DNA from: JADKFD01 sp050250665
Lineage (GTDB): Bacteria > Pseudomonadota > Gammaproteobacteria > Xanthomonadales > SZUA-5
NCBI GenBank assembly: GCA_050250665.1
Contig: JBFWOF010000079.1
Coordinates: 1-20,416 of the forward strand
Length of the DNA: 20,416 nt
Direction of reading: 5' to 3'
The translations under genes were made by a program, and so were the position numbers. Of the stretch, positions 15,692-20,416 are shown one piece after another (the first letter of the stretch is position 1; the number at the start of each line of letters is the position of its first letter). The notes under the pieces are model-generated. The model saw nothing but the letters and a program-made list of their open reading frames with translations. It searched no databases and was not told the DNA's origin.

Positions 15692-15751
15692 CGCCCTTGC
15701 GGCGCGACCGCCGCCATCGCGAAAACCGTGAATCGGGGCGAGTTGCTGCCA

Positions 15752-15800
15752 GGAGCAGGACGCAGAGGACGCAGAGGAAAAGCAGAAAGAACGCGAAGGA
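15752..15800. repeat. Single-arm copy of the GGACGCAGAGGAAAAGCAG repeat
   Basis: The arm GGAGCAGGACGCAGAGGACG, continuing GCAGAGGAAAAGCAGAAAG and AACGCGAAGG, matches the purine-rich arm of the 3214-4126 units. The complementary arm is not intact; a diverged CTTCCTCTGTGTGCTCTGTG at about 15891-15910 may be its remnant. The remainder of the 15692-16089 gap shows nothing else except the rpmG terminator. Confidence 0.75.
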
Positions 15801-15993
15801 GAGCCAGAGCAGTCCTGACCGTTCTCCGCGTTGAGACTCTTGCTTGCTCGCTGCCGTAACGGGTTGGCCTTGCCGGCGCTCAACGCTGTCCCTTCCTCTG
15901 TGTGCTCTGTGCCCCGCTTCTGGGCGCAATCCGCCGCAGTGTCCGACACCGGTCGCGGCCATGGGCTGACCATCAGCATGGCGCCACAAACAC

Positions 15994-16017
15994 AAAACCC
16001 GCCTTTCGGCGGGTTTT
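15994..16017 (-). terminator. Rho-independent terminator of rpmB-rpmG
   Basis: AAAACCCGCC pairs perfectly with GGCGGGTTTT around a TTTC loop. It lies 73 bases after the rpmG stop. On the minus strand the stem ends in TTTTGTGTTTG. The symmetry lets it act in both directions, so it may also stop transcripts from the sulfotransferase side. Confidence 0.85.
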
Positions 16018-16089
16018 GCTTGTCGTTCTGCAGGGCGCGACGACTCTCATCTTCGTTGCCTTGCCGCCAGGGCAAAGCAGGCGCCGCAC

Positions 16090-16245
16090 TTACTTGATCT
16101 TGTATTCCTTGTAGGCCACATGCTTGCGGGCTACCGGATCGTACTTCTTGAATTCCAGCTTGTTGGGCGTGGTCTTCTTGTTCTTGGTGGTGGTGTAGAA
16201 GTGGCCGGTATTGGCCGTCGACACCAGTTTGATCTTGTCACGCAT
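16090..16245 (-). CDS. rpmG: 50S ribosomal protein L33
   Basis: A 51-residue basic ribosomal protein, below the size of most gene-finding cut-offs. The translation starts MRDKIKLVSTANTGHFYTTT, continues KNKKTTPNKLEFKKYDPVAR and ends KHVAYKEYKIK, a full-length L33. It has no CxxC pairs, so it is the zinc-independent form. The ribosome binding site AGGAG is 8 bases upstream of the ATG, directly after the rpmB stop. It is the second gene of rpmB-rpmG, the usual order in proteobacteria, and is followed by an intrinsic terminator. Confidence 0.98.
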   Translation of the reverse strand: MRDKIKLVSTANTGHFYTTTKNKKTTPNKLEFKKYDPVARKHVAYKEYKIK

Positions 16246-16260
16246 GACTGAAGCTCCTGA

Positions 16261-16497
16261 TCAGACCTTTTCGCCGCGGGCGCGCAAATCGGCGATGACT
16301 GCCTCAATGCCATTCTTGTCGATCGTACGCAACGCCGCCATCGACAGGCGCAGACGCACGAAACGGTTTTCGCCAGCGACCCAGAAACGGTGCCACTGCA
16401 GATTCGGCAAGTAGCGACGACGCGTCTTGTTGTTCGCGTGCGATACGTTGTTGCCCGCCAGGGGGCGCTTCCCGGTAATTGCACATACGCGCGCCAT
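16261..16497 (-). CDS. rpmB: 50S ribosomal protein L28
   Basis: A 78-residue large-subunit protein with the standard L28 sequence: MARVCAITGKRPLAGNNVSH at the start, ANNKTRRRYLPNLQWHRFWV next, and the conserved RLRLSMAALRTIDKNGIE toward the end. Length is normal. The gene is 15 bases upstream of rpmG. A promoter with near-consensus boxes lies upstream (16552-16580). A GC-rich hairpin sits in the leader between promoter and start. Confidence 0.98.
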   Translation of the reverse strand: MARVCAITGKRPLAGNNVSHANNKTRRRYLPNLQWHRFWVAGENRFVRLRLSMAALRTIDKNGIEAVIADLRARGEKV

Positions 16498-16522
16498 GGT
16501 TCACCTCGTCCAAGTTGAGCTT

Positions 16523-16537
16523 CGCCCCGGCGGGGCG
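16523..16537 (-). promoter_or_regulatory. Hairpin in the rpmB leader
   Basis: CGCCCC-GGC-GGGGCG is a perfect six-base-pair stem with a three-base loop, about 25 bases before the rpmB ATG and inside the predicted 5' untranslated region. It has no T-tract. It may affect translation or be a weak autoregulatory structure; nothing else supports this. Confidence 0.4.
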
Positions 16538-16551
16538 ACAAAGAGCCGTGC

Positions 16552-16580
16552 TTTATAGCGAATCGCGCCTTCGATATCAA
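16552..16580 (-). promoter_or_regulatory. Sigma-70 promoter of rpmB-rpmG
   Basis: On the minus strand the -35 box is TTGATA (16575-16580) and the -10 box is TATAAA (16552-16557), each five of six to consensus, with the ideal 17-base spacer. The transcript would start near 16545, about 48 bases before the rpmB ATG. Confidence 0.8.
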
Positions 16581-16742
16581 GTGCAGGCGCAAACGCGGTC
16601 AACCGGGCACAGGCAGTCCGGCTTCAGCGGACGCGCATGATGCCACGGTTGGCATCGACAAATCTGAACGGGCACCTGCGCCCCGAAGTGACCGGGCAGC
16701 TGGCGCCACCCGATCCGCACCTGGCCTCGGCGAGACCCTGTC

Positions 16743-17624
16743 TCAGCTTTCGGTCTTCTTGCCGAACAGCTTGGAGACGCCAGCGGCGAGCAGGACAAAG
16801 CCGCCGATCACCAGTTTCTTGCCGGCAATCAGCAGGGCCAGCAGCTTGGACAGCAAACCGGTCTTGGCAGCGATGCCGCCGGCTACCAGTGCCGCCAGGC
16901 CGTATTCCGCCACACGGTCGGTATTCGGATTGAAGTCGGCGTAGCGGGCTCCCTGGTTGAAATCCACGGCGCCCAGGGCCTCGCCCATTCCCGGCTTGAT
17001 CGCCGACAGCTGACTGATGCCGGCGATGGCACGCATGGTCAGCACACCGCTGCGACCGAGGACGCGCACGTCGTAGTTCAGGGTGTGCTCGGCTGCGCCG
17101 TCCACACTCAGCTCCTTGGCCCAGTGCATCTTGTGGGTGCCGCTGTCATAGCGCGGCGATTCGGCCCAGCCGACGATCTCGATGGCCGGATAGCCCTGGC
17201 GCTCGCGCTCGGGATTGCTGTCCCTGGCGCCTTCCTGCATGTCCTCCAGCAATTCCTGGTAGTCGATCTCCTTGGCGTCCTCATCGGAAACATAGCCGTC
17301 GTTGTCGTACTGCAGCACGATGGCCCAGGAGTTGTCCGGATCAGCCAGGCTGGTCGCCGTCGGCACCAGCATGCCCAGCGATTCGCTGCCCGGAGGATTG
17401 CCCCAAAGCTCGGTCAACACCCGCTCGGCATCGGCGGCATCCAGATAACGAAAGCTGGGCGGCAGTTTCAGCGTCGCCCGTGCCGAGGGCAAGGCAACCT
17501 CGCCGTCCTGGAAGTGCAGTGAATCAACAAAGACTTGCGCGGGGTCGTCCGCCGCCTCGGGGGCTTCCTGGGCGCAGACCAGGGGTGACAGCGACAGGGC
17601 GAACATCAGGACAAAAACGCGCAT
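16743..17624 (-). CDS. DUF2167 domain membrane protein
   Basis: A 293-residue protein with a signal peptide (MRVFVLMFALSLSPLVCA, cleavage likely before QE). The DUF2167 domain shows its signature as NSWAIVLQYDNDGYVSDEDA (98-117), EIDYQELLEDMQ, NPERERQGYPAIEIVGWAESPRYD (137-160), a KMHWAKEL segment, and LNYDVRVLGRSGVLTM. The C-terminal quarter (about 240-288) is hydrophobic with glycine-rich helices and a lysine-rich tail, so it is probably membrane anchored with the domain on the periplasmic side. The family has no established function. ATG 17624 has GGAG ten bases upstream; the longer frame to 17807 reaches into the divergent promoter gap. rpmB lies downstream on the same strand but has its own promoter. 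Confidence 0.9.
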   Translation of the reverse strand: MRVFVLMFALSLSPLVCAQEAPEAADDPAQVFVDSLHFQDGEVALPSARATLKLPPSFRYLDAADAERVLTELWGNPPGSESLGMLVPTATSLADPDNSWAIVLQYDNDGYVSDEDAKEIDYQELLEDMQEGARDSNPERERQGYPAIEIVGWAESPRYDSGTHKMHWAKELSVDGAAEHTLNYDVRVLGRSGVLTMRAIAGISQLSAIKPGMGEALGAVDFNQGARYADFNPNTDRVAEYGLAALVAGGIAAKTGLLSKLLALLIAGKKLVIGGFVLLAAGVSKLFGKKTES

Positions 17625-17868
17625 TGGCGGACTCCGGGCGGGATTGAGGTGGTGGGTCTGCCGGCCCAAGCCCGGAGACGCTGCAAATGTAGTCGAACCG
17701 TGAAGGAAATGTAACTCCCTGGGACGTGACTGCATCGAGGTGCGCAACGCGCGCCGCATCCACTTGTCCACCAAAGTCGAATTGTGGCGATGGTCCGCTG
17801 GCGACAAGCTGCACGGGACGCGATGGCGTGGTCGTCGCGCAACCGTTCAGCGAGGGGAGGAATTGCTC

Positions 17869-18132
17869 ATGGCAGCGGGAACTGAGCGCGCATTGGCCTA
17901 CTGGCGCGCAAACATCAGGCTGATGGCGGTGTTGCTGGCCATCTGGTTCGTGGTTTCGTTCGGATTCGGAATCCTGTTCGTGGATGCGCTGAACAACATC
18001 CGCTTCTTCGGATTCAAGCTTGGATTCTTCTTCGCCCAGCAGGGCGCCATCTATGTGTTCGTCATCCTGATCTTCGCCTACGGCAAGATCATGAATGCCT
18101 ACGAGCGCAAGTACGACGTACACGAGGACTGA
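17869..18132 (+). CDS. DUF4212 protein, small subunit of a sodium/solute symporter
   Basis: An 87-residue protein with two membrane helices (about 18-38 and 53-70) and the DUF4212 start ALAYWRANIRLM, ending in NAYERKYDVHED. In this family the small protein is encoded directly before an SSS permease and is thought to be its small subunit; that arrangement holds here, with a 5-base gap to the permease gene. ATG 17869 has a strong GGGGAGG ribosome binding site, so the 43-residue extension to 17740 is rejected. It is the first gene of the operon, with a 244-bp divergent gap to the DUF2167 gene. Confidence 0.92.
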   Translation: MAAGTERALAYWRANIRLMAVLLAIWFVVSFGFGILFVDALNNIRFFGFKLGFFFAQQGAIYVFVILIFAYGKIMNAYERKYDVHED

Positions 18133-18137
18133 CAGCC

Positions 18138-19853
<1,716 letters not shown>

Positions 19854-19862
19854 AGCCAGTCT

Positions 19863-19896
19863 GGGGCGGCGCACGTTGCGCCGCCCCTCTTTTTTT
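19863..19896 (+). terminator. Rho-independent terminator of the symporter operon
   Basis: GGGGCGGCGC at 19863-19872 pairs perfectly with GCGCCGCCCC at 19878-19887 around ACGTT. It is followed by TC and seven T residues (19890-19896). It lies ten bases after the permease stop codon. Confidence 0.95.
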
Positions 19897-19901
19897 CAAT
19901 C

Positions 19902-20416
19902 GTAGGAGCGACCTCGCGTCGCGACCAGAGTGATCCGTTGCGGCGTCACCGGTCTCGCCGTGAAGGCGCTCCTACGAGAAGCCGGACCTTCTGTAGGAGC
20001 GACCTTGCGTCGCGACCGAAGTGATGTGCTACGGCGTCACCGGTCGCGCCGTGAAGGCGCTCCTACGAGAAGCCGGACCTTCTGTAGGAGCGACCTCGCG
20101 TCGCGACCAGAGTGATCCGTTGAGGCGTCACCGGTCGCGCCGTGAAGGCGCTCCTACGAGAAGCCGGGCGTGCTGTAGGAGCGACCTTGCGTCGCGACCA
20201 GCGTGATGTGTTGCGGTGTCACAGGTCGCGCCGTAAAGGCGCTCCTACGAGAAGCCGGGCGTGCTGTAGGAGCGACCTTGCGTCGCGACCAACGTTATGT
20301 GTTGCGGCGTCACCGGTCGCGCCGTGAAGGCGCTCCTACGAGAAGCCGGGCGTGCTGTAGGAGCGACCTTGCGTCGCGACCAACGTCATGTGTTGCGGCG
20401 GCACCTGTCGCGCCGT
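19902..20416. repeat. 91-bp palindromic tandem array, at least six units (runs off the window)
   Basis: GTAGGAGCGACC begins at 19902, 19993, 20084, 20175, 20266 and 20357: five exact 91-bp steps, with the sixth unit cut by the window edge. Each unit is an imperfect palindrome. The left arm is GTAGGAGCGACCTTGCGTCG, ending CGACC. The right arm starts GGTCGCGCCGTGAAGG and ends CGCTCCTAC. A central stretch of about 25 bases separates the arms, and a 17-base linker GAGAAGCCGGRCSTKCT follows. Units 1 and 3 share ACCTCGCG and the centre AGAGTGATCCGTT. Unit 2 differs, and units 5 and 6 are nearly identical. The 61-codon open frames here are artefacts. Confidence 0.97.

Noticed and set aside
19902..20416. 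CRISPR array
   Set aside because: The 91-bp units are conserved over their whole length with no variable spacers, are palindromic, and no cas gene is near.

Overview
The window reads as chromosomal DNA of a GC-rich gammaproteobacterium. I infer a member of the Xanthomonadales/Lysobacterales (Xanthomonadaceae or Rhodanobacteraceae type). The reasons are the TonB-dependent receptor, an AlaA close to the enterobacterial one, the zinc-free L33, and the style of the intergenic repeats (families built on GTGGGAGCG and GTAGGAGCG palindromes and on GGACGCAAAGGAAAAGCAG). Genus is not decidable from the sequence alone. The coding part looks like ordinary core and housekeeping genome; I see no phage, integron, plasmid, CRISPR or defence locus.

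Layout. 1-61: 5' end of a minus-strand gene leaving the window. 334-1242: hemC. 1243-1823: repeats. 1824-2252 (-) and 2242-3180 (+): an RDD membrane protein and xerD, whose start codons overlap head to head. 3181-4164: an array of 237-bp repeats. 4165-5187 (-): an ACAD10/11-type phosphotransferase. 5188-6017: heptamer microsatellites and three palindromic repeat families. 6018-6503 (-): trmL. 6660-7907 and 7924-8646 (+): alaA and an SGNH hydrolase, probably co-transcribed. 8647-9853: a 360-bp tandem repeat. 9854-11241 (-): a YdiK-like AI-2E family transporter and a small membrane protein in one operon. 11463-13919 (+): a TonB-dependent receptor. 14102-15691 (+): a TPR-sulfotransferase. 16090-16497 (-): rpmB-rpmG with a clear promoter and terminator. 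16743-17624 (-): a DUF2167 protein. 17869-19853 (+): a two-gene sodium/solute symporter operon (DUF4212 plus SSS permease) with a strong terminator. 19902 to the end: a 91-bp palindromic tandem array.

The genes do not form one pathway. Local units are alaA plus hydrolase, the two-gene transporter operon 9854-11241, rpmB-rpmG, and the symporter pair. The most unusual content is non-coding. At least seven repeat families, several with exact periods (7, 69, 91, 203, 237 and about 360 bp), fill every convergent gap and most other 3' gaps, while the divergent promoter gaps are nearly free of them. One short palindrome sits in the same orientation just after three different stop codons. I did not find a convincing new protein system; the repeat architecture is the feature most worth following.
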